In this document: positions 22,301 through 33,910 of the stretch, piece after piece
Layout: every line of letters starts with the position of its first letter
How positions within the stretch are numbered: the first letter of the stretch is position 1
Assembly: GCA_025201765.1 (NCBI GenBank)
Contig: MU623468.1
Location: forward strand, 1 to 64,000
DNA length: 64,000 nucleotides
Reading direction: 5' to 3'
Origin: Daldinia sp. FL1419
Lineage: Eukaryota > Ascomycota > Sordariomycetes > Xylariales > Hypoxylaceae
Position numbers and translations under genes: made by a program
Notes under the pieces: generated by a model
Database searches by the model: none
Seen by the model: the letters and a program-made list of their open reading frames with translations, nothing else
Told to the model about the DNA's origin: nothing

Positions 22301-25300
22301 GAAGCCATCGCCTCCGGCTCCCGCCCTGTACCACAGAGGAATGTGGACAAGAAAAAGAAAACGGCAGCAGTGCAGTGGCCAGTACCGGTAGTGCTCTGTT
22401 TCGGTGGCCAGACGGGTCGTAGCATTTACCTCTCACGGGACCTCGTTAACAGCACACCACTACTACGAATTCATCTCGAAAGCTGTAACGAGGCTTCTCA
22501 GAGTCTAGGCCTACCTTCATTCTTCCCCCGCATATTCGACCCTGCCCCCGCGGATGACTTGGTCTTTTTGCACGCCATGCTATTCTCAGTGCAATATGCA
22601 AGCGCTAGAGCCTGGCTAGATGCTGGACTACAAGTAAGCACCTTGGTAGGCCATAGCTTTGGTCAACTAACGGCGCTTGTTGTAGCGGGTAATCTGGATC
22701 TTGCCGATGGCCTTCGTTTAGTCACAGGCAGGGCTCGCTTGATGGAGAAGCTTTGGGGGCCAGATTCTGGTGTCATGTTGGCGATTGAAGGTGATAAAGA
22801 ACGCCTTGACGATTTGATCGAGACAGTGACCAAAAAGCAATCCGTTGACGTGGCATGTTACAACGGCTCGCGAAATATTGTACTTGCTGGTAATGCGGAG
22901 GCAGTGGATGTTGTCGAGAAGATCTGTCGAGAAACGCCGGGTCTTAAGACGGTTCGGCTAGCTAATAGTCATGCATACCACTCTCGCCTTGCTGATCCCA
23001 TTCTGGATGATCTTCAAACTTTAGCCTCAACCCTTACCTGGAGAAGACCGTCGATCCATTTAGAGACTTGCACACCCAATCAGACTTGGACTAGTATCGA
23101 TGAAGCCAAGATTGCAGGGCACACCCGTGAGCCCGTCTATTTCGGCGAGGCTGTCCAAAGAATTGCCAGCCGGAATCCGTCATCTGTCTGGCTCGAGGCT
23201 GGCTCGGTATCCCCAATTATCGGTATGGTACGCCGTGCGCTACCGTCTACACGGGGTAGTGAAAAAGATGTATTCCTACCAATTGATCTAGGCAAAGGCA
23301 ATCCCTGGAATAGTCTTTCTAAGGCTGCCTGTGGACTTTGGGGAGCTGGGTCTGATGTTGACTTCTGGGCCTTCCACGGCACGCAAACGGACCAATATAG
23401 ATGGCTGGACTTACCCCCGTATAAATTCGTCAAAACGAAGCATTGGATCCAATTCCGACCCTATGGACCACAAGCTGCGATTGAGTTACCATTGCCTACT
23501 ACGGGTCCGCCACAATTGGTGCGAAGACTAGGAGATGCAGATGGAGAGGCTATATTCGCCGTTGATGCCTCGCACGAAATCTTCGAGCTGAGTGTCAAAG
23601 GCCACGCGGTTGTTGGCCAAAGTCTATGCCCCGCGGGCTTATACTTCGAATTAGCCATCCGGGCCGCAAAGGTCCTCCAGGGTGCCGAGGCGAAGGGTGA
23701 TTCTAAGGTTCCCCAGATAGAGAATATGCATATTCTTTCACCCTTAGGACTAAAGCCTAACGGATCCCTCCGAATTAGCCTCAAACGAGAAAACAGTAAC
23801 ACGAAATGGTCCTTTCGCTTCTTCTCAACTCCTGAGACTAGCGATCGACCTTCACCATTATCTCAATGCACCAACCACGCTCAGGGTACCATAGTCCTAC
23901 TCGACGTGGCCGTATCATCGGCCCGTTTCCAATCCCTCGGACGCCTGCTAGGAAGATCACGGTACGAGCAAATCGCTTCGACTCCCGAAGCGAACAGGCT
24001 TGCTGGCGATATATTATACAAGATATTCAACCGAGTCGTTAACTACGCTCCGTACTACAAGGGCGTCCGTAACACGATCGCTTTCAATGGAGAAGTCGTT
24101 GGTGACGTACTTATGCCACAAGGCCCAGAAGCAAATCTTCTCGCTTCTGCTATTTCCGATCCGTTGGCTGTTGATAATTTCTTGCAGGTTGCTGGTATCC
24201 ATGTGAACTGCCTACAGGAAGGCGGTGGCGACGACGACGTTTCTGTATGTAATGCCATCGGAGAAGTTATATGGAGCGAGTCGATATTGAAATCTATTGC
24301 CCAAGATACACCATCCAAGGAGCGCGCTTGGAAAGTATATTCCAACATGGAGGCCAAGGGGAAGAACACGCTCGTCAACGACGTATTCGTCTTGGACCCT
24401 ACGACGGGTTCTGTTGTCTTGGCTTTCTTGGGTGCCGAATTCACTCAGGTCTCCCTTACATCGTTACGAAGAGTCCTGTCCAAGATAAACGGAAACACAA
24501 CCGCACCGGCGCCATCCAAGTTGCCCTCGCTTCCAGCGGTTGCAAATGGCATCCTCGAGGACACCGTGTCGGCACAACAACTACAGGCCCCTCTTATTAA
24601 CGATACAATACAGCATGATGATCGTTTTCCAATAGTAGCCAAACCCGACGTGAATGTTACCACCTCTGCTTCGTCCGAGGTCAGTCAATCGGTTCGCAAA
24701 ATGCTGAGTGAAATCTTCGGAATGAGCATCGAAGAAGTTCAACCGGATGCCGACCTAGCGGACCTAGGCGTCGATTCGCTAATGATTACCGAAATATCTA
24801 GCGAGATTCAGAAACATTTTGGCGTGACTCTGTCTATTGACGACCTGCAGGATCTGACCGATGTTCAATCCCTGATTCAAATTTTAGGAGGGGAGTCATC
24901 CGTCCCTACTCCTCCTCCTGAGGTATCGGAAACGCAAAAAGGACCAGTAGGGTTCAATAAAGCATCAAACGACCATCAAGAGCATGGTGAAGAAAAATAT
25001 CAGGAGGATGGAGGCATCGCAGCTGTTGCAAACGAGTGGTTCTCCGCAAACAGAAATACTTTTGATGAGGACGCGCAGAAGAATGATCTCATAGGCTTCC
25101 GTAAAGACGTGTACCCGTTCCAAGCACAGCTAGTCGTCGCATACACCATCGAGGCGTTCGCTAACCTAAGCTGCGATATACGTACACTCCGCACCGGAGA
25201 GCAGCTTCGCGATATCGAATATTTACCGAAACACGAAAAACTCGTAGCTCAAATGTACAAGATTCTGGAAGAGGCGAGTTTAATTACGCTCGAGAATGGT

Positions 25301-27288
25301 AGGGCCATCCGAACGAGCCAGGAGGCGCCCCGTGCTTCATCTCAGGAATTGCATAACGCCATCGTTCAAAAATTCCCCGAACATGCAATTGAGCATCAGC
25401 TCTTGTGTAACACCGGCGCTCGGCTTGCCGAGTGCCTTTCGGGCCGGCTAGACCCCTTGGCTGTTATGTTTGGGGATGCTGATGCGCGCAAGCTGATGGG
25501 AGACGTATATGCTACCGGTCCATTATTTCGAGCCGGCACATCATTCCTTTCGCGGTTCTTGTCAAACGTGTGTGAAAGGTTCCAGGGTAAGCGTGAGATT
25601 CGCATTCTGGAGCTCGGTGGGGGTACTGGAGGGACAACTAAGACATTGATTAGCCTGTTCGACAAGAGCGATGTTGAGAGAAAGATCGTGTATACTTTCT
25701 CGGATGTCTCGAGATCACTGGTAGCCGCAGCTAAGCGGAGATTCGCAGAGTATTCATTCATGGAATACGCAGTCATAGATATCGAAAAGGAGCCTCCTAC
25801 AAATCTTCAGGGACGATTCGACCTAATCATTTCAACCAACTGCATTCACGCTACTTCGAACCTTGTCCGCTCTTGTACTAATATTCGACATTTGCTCCGC
25901 GAGGACGGATTGCTATGCCTTGTCGAGAATGAGGAAAATTTATTCTGGTACGATCTTGTATGGGGTCTAGTCGAGGGGTGGTGGTTGTTTGAAGACGATC
26001 GTACCCATGCCCTTATTCCCGCGGCGCGATGGAAAACGAAGCTTCAGGCGTCGGGTTTCCGATGGGTTGACTGGTCGGCTGGTACCAGCGAAGAGAGTAA
26101 AATATTGCGCATCATAGCGGCATCACCGTCTACCCAGCTTTCGAATCCTTCAACCAATGATGTCGAGGATTCGCACCAGGCGCTAGAAACGATCCCTGAG
26201 ACGCAAGAGACAGTAGTTTTTAAGCACGCGGGCTCTCTAGAATTGCAAGCCGATATATACTACCCATCAACGCTACAGGCTGACAGCGACGTGCGACCCG
26301 TAGGTAAGACACATCACACCTAGCTCTTACGGTTTAATATCCCCTTCGCTAATTACCCCTGATGAGTGTAGCCTTGATGATACATGGCGGGGGTCACGTA
26401 ATGCTATCAAGAAAAGACATACGTCCCAAACAAACCCAAATCTTACTAGATGCTGGTTTTGTCCCCGTCAGCGTGGACTATCGTCTCTGCCCAGAAACTA
26501 CTTTGGAAGAAGGCCCCATAACAGATGTTCGTGACGCACTAGGATGGGTACGCAATATACTACCATCCCTCACTAGGAAGCGATCCGACATCAGAATCGA
26601 CGGAAATCGAGTGGTCGCCGTCGGCTGGTCGACAGGAGGCACTTTAGCCCTTAGCCTAGGCTGGAGCGCCCCCGCGATAGGTTTGCAGCCCCCGCAGGCT
26701 ATCTTGGCTTTCTACTGTCCTACCGACTACGAGGACGAATCCTGGTCGCGGGAAAACAAGCCGTATGGCGATGCGGTCATGGCGGAAACTTATAACTTAT
26801 TGGATGGAGTAGAAGACTTCCCCATAACAGCATATAGCCCGCCTAGCGGGACTCGAGCTGCAGGGGGATGGATGACCAAGAACGACGCGCGGTCGCGGAT
26901 CATCTTACACATGAACTGGCACGGCCAGACGGTGCCAGTCCTAGTCCACGGCCTAAATAAGAACGCCCAACAGAGCGGGATACCACAACTTCCGGCGCCC
27001 ACGCCTGCCCAAGTGCAGGCTATCAGTCCACTAGCACACATTAGAAACGGTAGCTACCGTACCCCAACATTCATAGTGCACCCCTACGAAGACGATCTGA
27101 TCCCTTGGCAACAAGCCCAACGTACGGCCGATGAGTTGCGCGACCAAGGTATCGAGTCTGAGCTACGACTCATCAGCAACGCTGCGCATTTATTTGATAT
27201 GTACCGTAGCCATGAGGGGAACGAAGAGGCCGTTCAGGCTATTCGCGATGGATACGCTTTCCTATCTCGCCACGGCCATAGAACTTAG
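19362..27288 (+). CDS. Non-reducing polyketide synthase, SAT-KS-AT-PT-ACP-CMeT-TE
   Basis: Five exons (19362-20012, 20079-21182, 21265-21640, 21699-26303, 26372-27288) give 2550 residues. Starter-unit SAT: GFCVG with Cys138, and His261 in LSGRYHT. KS from about 410: DTACSSS Cys573, EAHGTGTP His708, GHTEAASG His747. AT: GHSFGQ Ser1030, His1138. Product-template PT: His1346 in VKGHAVVG, Asp1536 in AVDNFLQ. One ACP: GVDSLM Ser1737. C-methyltransferase: LELGGGTGG (2014-2022). C-terminal alpha/beta-hydrolase: HGGGH (2250), GWSTGG Ser2332, His2518. All catalytic residues are present. This order and hydrolase type match the methylated-orsellinate synthases (for example MpaC and AusA, about 2450-2480 residues), so the product is probably a C-methylated orsellinic-acid-like aromatic acid. 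The second ATG at 19398 may be the real start, since SAT begins soon after it. Confidence 0.95.
21191..21217 (+). repeat. Three-copy 9-mer inside synthase intron 2
   Basis: ttcgcgctc occurs twice and ttcgcgccc once, in tandem, just after the donor site of the 82-bp intron 21183-21264 in the KS-coding part. Confidence 0.85.
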
Positions 27289-28339
27289 ATATACCTAGTT
27301 ACCTACCTACCTTAGATTTTAAGTTATATAGCGAGGGTTAAGGATCCATAGACCTAAAGTTGGACAATGTATGGAGAGTTATCGTTCGTCATGTAACTAT
27401 CGATTACGTACAAACTCAGTTTCCCTAACCCGTGAAATTTACACTTATTAGGTTCGCATAGGCTCCACCGGAAATGCCAACCCAAAACCTAGGTTTAACT
27501 ACAAGAGCCTCAATATTCATAGCGTTGCGAGGATTATCGAAATGGAACTCCCGTATACACGTAATCAAGTAGGTATCGCAATTAAATTTCCTGATTATTT
27601 AAAAGGCATATTTGCGTACATGTACCTATATGTAGTCACCTCCCACCTGGGTACATATGTAAGTATGGAAGTACCTACTACATATGTAGGTATGTACCCA
27701 CATAGGTAACACTTGACCCTCCCTAAGAACACCCCGCGGGGCAGGTACATGTGGGGTTACTGAATTAGGCACATTGCTGGCACACCGCGAGCGTTGATTG
27801 GCCGCCCTACGGTGGTAACACAGGACAAAAGTATCGAAAATGACTAGTTAGTTAATCTAAGGTAGAGTTAGGTACCCAACCTAAACCTACCAATACGTTT
27901 AGAATCTAATTCGTTCTGGGTGGCAATGGAGAACCCACAATGTGACCATAAACAAAGCACCCTGATTTGCTTCGCTCCCACAAGCTATGCGGGAAGATGA
28001 AATATGCACAACTTACAGACCTGAAAAGAAATCGTTGCTTGCCTTGGCGAATTAACAAATGAATCAATAACTACGCAAATTTATCCATCAGATGGCATAC
28101 GTAAGGTAATCAGAAGTCACGAAAAAAACAAAAAACACGGGAGGGAATAGGTGATATAATGATATGTAAACCGATACGTAGTCGACCTTTACCGTACACT
28201 CAAAAGACCTCGACGGGATCAACTCGCGTGCATTTCGCCGGCAAGGCGTGTATCTCCTCCATATCCTCCCTCAGTATGTTTACCATCCGACGAAGCTGGC
28301 TCTTCTAAAGTCCGACGATGACTCCGGCTTGATCTCCAC
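27289..28339. other. Region between the synthase and a convergent hypothetical gene
   Basis: No coding signal. It contains tacct/aggta strings and a long dyad at 27649-27699. Confidence 0.5.
27649..27699. repeat. Nested dyad of TACATATGTA type
   Basis: Outer arms are gggtacata (27649-27657) and tatgtaccc (27691-27699). Inside them lies a palindrome around acctactacatatgtaggt. It is 360 bp after the synthase stop and could fold in RNA or DNA; its function is unknown. Confidence 0.6.
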
Positions 28340-29224
28340 CTAAGCTAGTTCAAGCAGTTCCTTAGGACACTGATCGATAGTTCCCCGCAACCATCCCTCA
28401 ACGTCTGATTCGCAGAGCTCGAAGAATCGTAGACGAGACGGCCGGCCGAGGGATCGTGGGGGAAAGTGACTGCCACTCGTCCCGCGTCCGTAATTAAACT
28501 CCCGATGGCGCTCATATCTGCGCCTATTCAACTTCGTATCGCGAGTCAACTTTATCCAGGCCCATCGGAGGAACAACTCGGCTTTTTCCGATAGCTCACC
28601 GGTCATACTAGCGACTTTAGAGCTGTAGCTGTGTTCATCGAGCTTGCGTCTCTGTTCGTGGAGGTCTGCTATTTCCGCGAACTTTCCGAGGAACTCGAAG
28701 TGACGGATAAGTATCTCCGTGCATCTATCGGTGGGACTGACTAGCTGTATCTGCTTCCCCGCTCTAGGTAGTTGGGCTAACAATTCCAAGGCCGAGTGCG
28801 TACTTCGCATCTGAAAGACGTTTATGTTGATTTTATCGAGCAAGATTCTTGCTGAGTTGTATTGCGCTTCGTGCCGCTTTGACCAACACCTATCCATTGA
28901 ATAATTGTCGTGTAGGGTCCATTTCGGCTTGGTCCGTCTTACAAATGGTCTAGTAATTTCTTTAAGCGACGGTCCGAGACGGCGAGGAGGCATTTGGACC
29001 ACGCTTTGCGAGGTACCCGACGTAGCTGGCTCGTCATGCTCCTCGTTGGGTGGTTGGGGAATAGATGAGGAAATGTTGTTATTCAGGGCCGGTCCGAATA
29101 TCAAGCTCGACTTAATCGATCGCCGTTTCTCCGGCTTAAGACGTTTGTAGAGGTCGTTGCGAGCCCATTGCAAATGCGCCTGGGCCGCTCGTTTCTTAGC
29201 TTCTTTAACTTCCAAGCAGTCCAT
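28340..29224 (-). CDS. Hypothetical protein, 294 residues
   Basis: Single uninterrupted frame, 294 codons, with an ATG at 29224. No family is recognised. The sequence is basic and hydrophilic. It starts with a charged helical segment (EVKEAKKRAAQAHLQWARND), has a low-complexity Ser/Pro/Asn middle (about 50-90) and ends in a more structured half rich in Leu, Arg and Glu. No signal peptide or membrane helix is visible. It converges on the polyketide synthase (1.05 kb between stops). The long open frame, its ordinary codon use and the absence of a competing plus-strand gene support it being real. A link to the polyketide cluster cannot be shown. Confidence 0.6.
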   Translation of the reverse strand: MDCLEVKEAKKRAAQAHLQWARNDLYKRLKPEKRRSIKSSLIFGPALNNNISSSIPQPPNEEHDEPATSGTSQSVVQMPPRRLGPSLKEITRPFVRRTKPKWTLHDNYSMDRCWSKRHEAQYNSARILLDKININVFQMRSTHSALELLAQLPRAGKQIQLVSPTDRCTEILIRHFEFLGKFAEIADLHEQRRKLDEHSYSSKVASMTGELSEKAELFLRWAWIKLTRDTKLNRRRYERHREFNYGRGTSGSHFPPRSLGRPSRLRFFELCESDVEGWLRGTIDQCPKELLELA

Positions 29225-29880
29225 ACCGGCATCAGTTGAGATGGGCGCGGTAAGTCAAGCTTCGATAATCAATACCGCGGTTTCCTTATTGATTAGGACA
29301 ATGATAGCAATCAACAGTCTCGTTGCGAACTTGTGATAGTTGATCGTACATAGGAAAGCTGTACCGTTGAAGTTTAAAGAATGATAGGAGCGACCGGCGT
29401 TTGTTGATTGTTGGTTACTTTACCTAGGTACCTAGGTGGGAAGATGTCTAGGGATTCGCGAGCTAATATTTTTTATCGTCTCAGGAAGCGGATGCCAATA
29501 ATATTTTAGCGAAAGTCAGGTCGGGTGTTTGGGAACGAAAGGCGAGCTGATAAGTAGCAGAGTTGATGCATGACCAAAGGCGACAGAATGATAAGGGATG
29601 TGATTGTTTTGAACACGGCGGTGGAAAAGTTGTCGAGGCCGCCGAGGCAGCAGCTAGTTCTATTTATACAGCTGTCGAAATTGAAAAAGATTGTAATCAC
29701 GCCCATTGTAAACTTTCGTGGATTAAATAGGTAGGTACCTAGGTAAGGTAGTCATGAAGAACTGTCATACCAGAGGTATTGTGAGCTGTCCCCTGACGCT
29801 GCTGTCCCGTGCAAAAGAGGTACCCAAAGTACCCAAGGTACCGGCGTATTTTTACACTGTATCTACATGAGATAAGGTAG

Positions 29881-29904
29881 ACATGTAGACATGTAGACAT
29901 GTAG
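29881..29904 (+). repeat. Three tandem copies of acatgtag
   Basis: Perfect 8-bp unit in three head-to-tail copies, followed by further gtaggtag strings. Confidence 0.85.
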
Positions 29905-30793
29905 GTAGACACTTAGGTAGGTACATAGCAACCCGGTAAGTTTATTGTGATTCTTCAGTCCCAGAGGAAGGTACGACGGATGTGCAGCGATGTAGAAAAC
30001 CATTGTACAAAAGTACTAATCTAATGGCGGACTGTAGAAGAGGGTTTTACGCGACCTGCACAAATACAGGTACCTATCCAGCTACATCAAAGTACTTACA
30101 TTAGGCATCTATACTACGACTGTAAGGTTCCCATTACCATCACAATTCGAAGCGGGCATTTCCTGAAGCTTTTACCGGCAAAAAGTATCGACAACTATTG
30201 TGATCGAACGTGGTTCTCGTAGGTAGTTGGTCCTATTTACGGATAAACTACAATAGTGGTTTTAGATGTAGGTAGGTAGTTAACTAACCGTTAGATAGGA
30301 GTATAAACGGAGATACGTTTTTATACCTAAGCACTACAATCTAGGGTAACCCCAGCAAGTGTATTGTCCTAGACTCCATTAGGGGCATTCTTCTTCGAAT
30401 TTGTTGGTGACCAATCGTCAAATCGTAGTGCTATCGGTGCAAATAGAGCAGAGAAAATTCAATAGTCATTTAGGATTCATGCAAGCTCGATTTAGGAGGT
30501 AGATACGCAAGTTAATCGAGAGACGATACCGGAAATTCAAGCAGACAAATATCCAAGCCCTTAGGTAGTTAGGAAAATGTCATCCATCAAAACAGGTCGT
30601 TGGTAATTAATACTATAGTTTTATTAGACGTACCCTACCCAATCTATTATCTATACCCTCTCCAACTATACCGCTAATAAACGACAGGGATTATCGTCCT
30701 TGACTCGTTTAAGCTTAGTAATTCCGTGATGTTACGCGACCGGAAGGATTGTTCGTCCGCCATTAGCGGAACGATCGCTTCAACTGCCAGTGC

Positions 30794-30803
30794 TATATAA
30801 ATA
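30794..30803 (+). promoter_or_regulatory. TATA box of the bZIP-like gene
   Basis: tatataaata lies 108 bp before the bZIP-like ATG at 30902, a normal distance for a fungal TATA element. Confidence 0.5.
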
Positions 30804-30901
30804 CCTAAGCATCGTAACCTCATATTTCATCACTAATCATCTATCAATACGTAAAGTATCCTAAATGAACTAACCCTAGGCGAAGCAAGTGTAACATTAT
30901 A

Positions 30902-32112
30902 ATGGATTCTGAAAGGTTAAAAGAGCTAGAACAGGCCGAAGAAGAATTGCGCGTGAGAAACGAATGCCCTCCCTATTAGATTGCCGATTCTTATTAGTAC
31001 TTTAGAAAACACGGCTAATGTAGAACCAGCGACGGCGCGAACGCGGCAAGATTGCCCAGCGCGCATTTCGGAAACGCCAGGGTAAGACACCGCGGGATAA
31101 GCGCGATGAAGCGCAGAGATTAAAAGAAGCCGTCTCGAAAATCGTCCGGGTAGCTCATCGAGATGACCGCCCCGAACTGATCAACGCGATCCGGGAAGCG
31201 GCCGAAGCGGCCGGGTTGGATGTTGAAGCGCTTGCGAAGCTTGGCGACGGAAAAGACAACCAGTTAAACCACACCGAGGCGTCTTCACAGTTATCATCTA
31301 GCTTTAGGGGTCCTTTGTCCGTGGTCGAAGCATCATCAGCCGGGTTGAACACCGACGCAAAGGAAATACTTCCTAGCATCGGCACTCGGACAGGTTGGAT
31401 CTTAAAGTCTCAGGATTCAGCTTTTTCTGGAACGAGCACAGACGTAGAATGGATGAGCACAAGGTTGGACTACGGATTATGGTTTGACACATCTCGATTT
31501 ATTCGGGTGGACACGCCACCTTCAGATATTATTCCATATCTCGGCGAAGGGATGAGTACCTTTGCCGGCCGGTTATTTTGGGCTTGCGGCGAACTTTTAT
31601 TAGAGCAATGTCGGAGAGCCGAGTTGTACGCGCACACAAATCCGCGGATAGCAGATCAAGCTAAAGAGGTTATCTGGAATATGGTTCAGCACTCACAGCC
31701 TCTACACAACATTCGATATATCATAGCGTTGGCGGAGGCACGTCGCGAATTTCGCGACCGCGGGTATATCGAAGGAAATAATCCTGCTGGTGAAATCGAT
31801 TCGGCATTTATCCTACAGGAACAAGTCATGAACGATTATAAATCAAAAGGTCGGGATACCACGGAATGGCTATCTCCCATGGCTGTCGAGCTGGAGCTTC
31901 GCAAACGTTTGAGTACCGAATCATCTAGGCAACTCGATCGCGTGCTGCAAATCTGGGATCCTAAGCGGGTGGAAGGTCCTCTATTAGATATGATACAATC
32001 GCTTATCTGGAAGTTGGCGGCGAGCTACATTTGCTTTGGAGATGGACCTCGTTGGAGGATCGACCGCATCTCGGCTTTGTTTAGCGGAAGTACCAAGAAC
32101 ATGCAAGAGTGA
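30902..32112 (+). CDS. bZIP-like transcription factor
   Basis: Two exons (30902-30952 and 31024-32112, 71-bp intron) give 379 residues. The intron falls just before the basic region, as in many fungal bZIPs of this type. The basic region NQRRRERGKIAQRAFRKRQ (residues 18-36) fits the bZIP DNA-contact pattern N..R..A..AxRxRQ of the AP-1-like/fungal group. After it, the expected leucine heptads are poor (KTPRDKRDEAQRLKEAV), so the zipper is short or atypical. The C-terminal half contains FAGRLFWACGELLLEQC (about 194-210) and helices similar to the DUF3425-type regions found in such regulators. It acts in the nucleus. It lies 3.6 kb beyond the polyketide synthase, so it is a candidate pathway regulator, but that is inference only. 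A TATA box lies at 30794. Confidence 0.75.
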
Positions 32113-32534
32113 AGACGCCATATCTTAGGTACTTAGGTAGCTGCTGCTGATGGTAGACGAACAAGGGCTTAAAAAGAGGGAGGAGGAGTGAATGACTACG
32201 GATTACCAGGATTCTTGGGCCTTCTGTTTTATGGGTGAAACCTTACTCGGGGACATCATTCTTGGGTCGAAATGACTCGGAAATGCCGCGCAGATTGCAT
32301 ACGATAAACTAGATGACTTCTGGCGATTAAAAAGGAGATTCTAAAGTGGGAAGATGAACTGAGAAAGGGTACAACCGCGGCGGCCGGTGTTGGAATTTGA
32401 AGTCTTGAGGGTACGAGCCATATTTGCAAATGCGCTTATGGTCTACGTACCTATCGCTACTCCTACAGATTGAACAGTTTGAAGCCGGAATTAGAAGTCG
32501 GCATTATCGATCGCGGATGGTAAATATCAGGTCT
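32113..32534. other. Short 3'-to-3' intergenic region
   Basis: Shared downstream region of the converging bZIP-like and peptidyl-tRNA hydrolase genes. It contains an aggtacttaggtagc string and no coding signal. Confidence 0.5.
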
Positions 32535-33167
32535 TCACTGTCGCTCAAGTTTGCTGTACTCCCGTTCCCAGTTTTCTTGTACCTCATTCAAGCATTCAAG
32601 CAATCCCGGACCGACTTGGTTTTCGATTACGTCCTTTTGGTGTCTGTTCATTTTTCTAAGCACATAGTCGGCAACGGACGTATGGTCTCTGGCGTCAGGT
32701 CGATCGATACCGATCGATATGCGCGCCCAATATGTGCCGGGGAAATTTGCGGGTTTTATGCTCGCATTGACACTCTTGACACCGTTGTGCCCCCGATGGC
32801 TTGCATTCCATTTTCGGATTTTGACGTGGCCTAGGTCCTCCTCGAGATCATCGTGAACCAGTACTAAACTGAGTTCGGCTGGTTTCAACTGATGATATTG
32901 CAGCATCTCCTTCCAGGTTTTAGCAACCCAAGGACCCGAGACATTCATTTGGGTTGGACTCTGTATCATGGTATATGTGAAGCCCGTTGAGGCCAAGCAA
33001 GATTTCCCGCCATATCGCTCGGACCTAAATGGCGGCTGAGCTGGACTAAGCAGCTTTTGTAGGGAGGCAAGCGCAAAATGGCCGGCAGAATGAAGGCATT
33101 CGTAGTATGGTGCTTGATTGCCTAAGCTGACGATTAAGAATCGAGGATTGAACATATCTTGGACCAA
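32535..33167 (-). CDS. Peptidyl-tRNA hydrolase (Pth1 type)
   Basis: Single exon, 210 residues. Pth1 cleaves the ester bond of peptidyl-tRNAs released prematurely from ribosomes and recycles the tRNA; fungal members are often mitochondrial. Family residues are visible: LIVSLGN (Asn17), the catalytic His26 in YYECLHSAGH, MNVSG (Asn75), VHDDLEEDLG with the general-base partner Asp106, and GHNGVKS (Asn128). The usual TRHN sequence around the catalytic His is LHSA here, a moderate departure. Length is normal for the family (about 190-220). It is head-to-head with the BAR-protein gene, 743 bp between start codons. A 136-codon plus-strand frame across it is an antisense shadow. Confidence 0.9.
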   Translation of the reverse strand: MVQDMFNPRFLIVSLGNQAPYYECLHSAGHFALASLQKLLSPAQPPFRSERYGGKSCLASTGFTYTMIQSPTQMNVSGPWVAKTWKEMLQYHQLKPAELSLVLVHDDLEEDLGHVKIRKWNASHRGHNGVKSVNASIKPANFPGTYWARISIGIDRPDARDHTSVADYVLRKMNRHQKDVIENQVGPGLLECLNEVQENWEREYSKLERQ

Positions 33168-33910
33168 ATGGGTCCTCCTTATGAGGGAAAGGAAAGTGTC
33201 AGTGTAAGGAAACTCAGATAAATATTAGAAATTATTCCGGATGGATGTTATCGCAGCTTTGAAGCTTTGAAGCTTTGAATATTCTCATAGGCGAAAAAAC
33301 AAAATAAAGTGGATGCGAATCGGCTTTATGAATCTGTATGGATTTGTAGTAAATCCAGCCACAGATTGACAAAAACCCTGGGAATGTAGCGGGGCAGGGT
33401 ACCTGACATACTGTACCTAGGAAAGGTACCTTCAGGCTTTAGGTAACAGGCGGGGTGCCGAGTAGCCGTATCTGTGGCGCAGTCAATTCACTGACGCTGA
33501 CGCTGACGTAGGACCATATTTGGATCCATTTAGACCAAGCTAAGGTTCCATCATGATTCCATTGAACAGTTCAAGTGCTCAGCCACGGCAGCCTACAAGC
33601 CTACAAGCCTACAAAGCTACAAGCTTCCTAACGGTACAGCCTACGACCTGCAACCTGCAACCTGCGACCAATTATCACCTAAACCAACCAAAATCAACCT
33701 ACAAACCACGATTCGGATTTGGATTCGTCAATCCTTCTACGGTTACACTTCATCCTTCACCCTTAATTTCAAATCGACAACCTTCCGACGATTCCCATTC
33801 CCTTCTTCCGTTCTCAAATTATCTAGATCGCGATTACACATTCGAATTCCCGACTATCCATTATCGTCAATACCAAAGAGTAAAAAGTATAGCGAAACCG
33901 AGTCGCAAAC
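33168..33910. promoter_or_regulatory. Shared divergent promoter region with four micro-tandem repeats
   Basis: 743 bp between the start codons of peptidyl-tRNA hydrolase (minus) and the BAR protein (plus). It carries four separate three-copy repeats: agctttga (33255-33278), ctgacg (33491-33508), gcctacaa (33591-33614) and acctgca/acctgcg (33646-33666). A long plus-strand frame beginning at 33553 runs across the region and into the BAR gene in the wrong frame; it is not a gene. Confidence 0.6.

Larger units (their letters stand above)
29225..30901. other. Divergent intergenic region rich in TACC/GGTA strings
   Basis: Separates the minus-strand hypothetical gene from the plus-strand bZIP-like gene. 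CCTAGGTACC-type strings lie at 29421-29438 and 29728-29750. A three-copy octamer lies at 29881-29904 and a TATA box near the right end. A 66-codon minus-strand frame at 29506-29706 shows no family match and is not supported. Confidence 0.5.

Noticed and set aside
29881..29904. CRISPR-like repeat
   Set aside because: The units are 8 bp and directly adjacent, without spacers, in a eukaryotic genome.
32424..32834. 136-codon plus-strand frame
   Set aside because: Antisense shadow of peptidyl-tRNA hydrolase.
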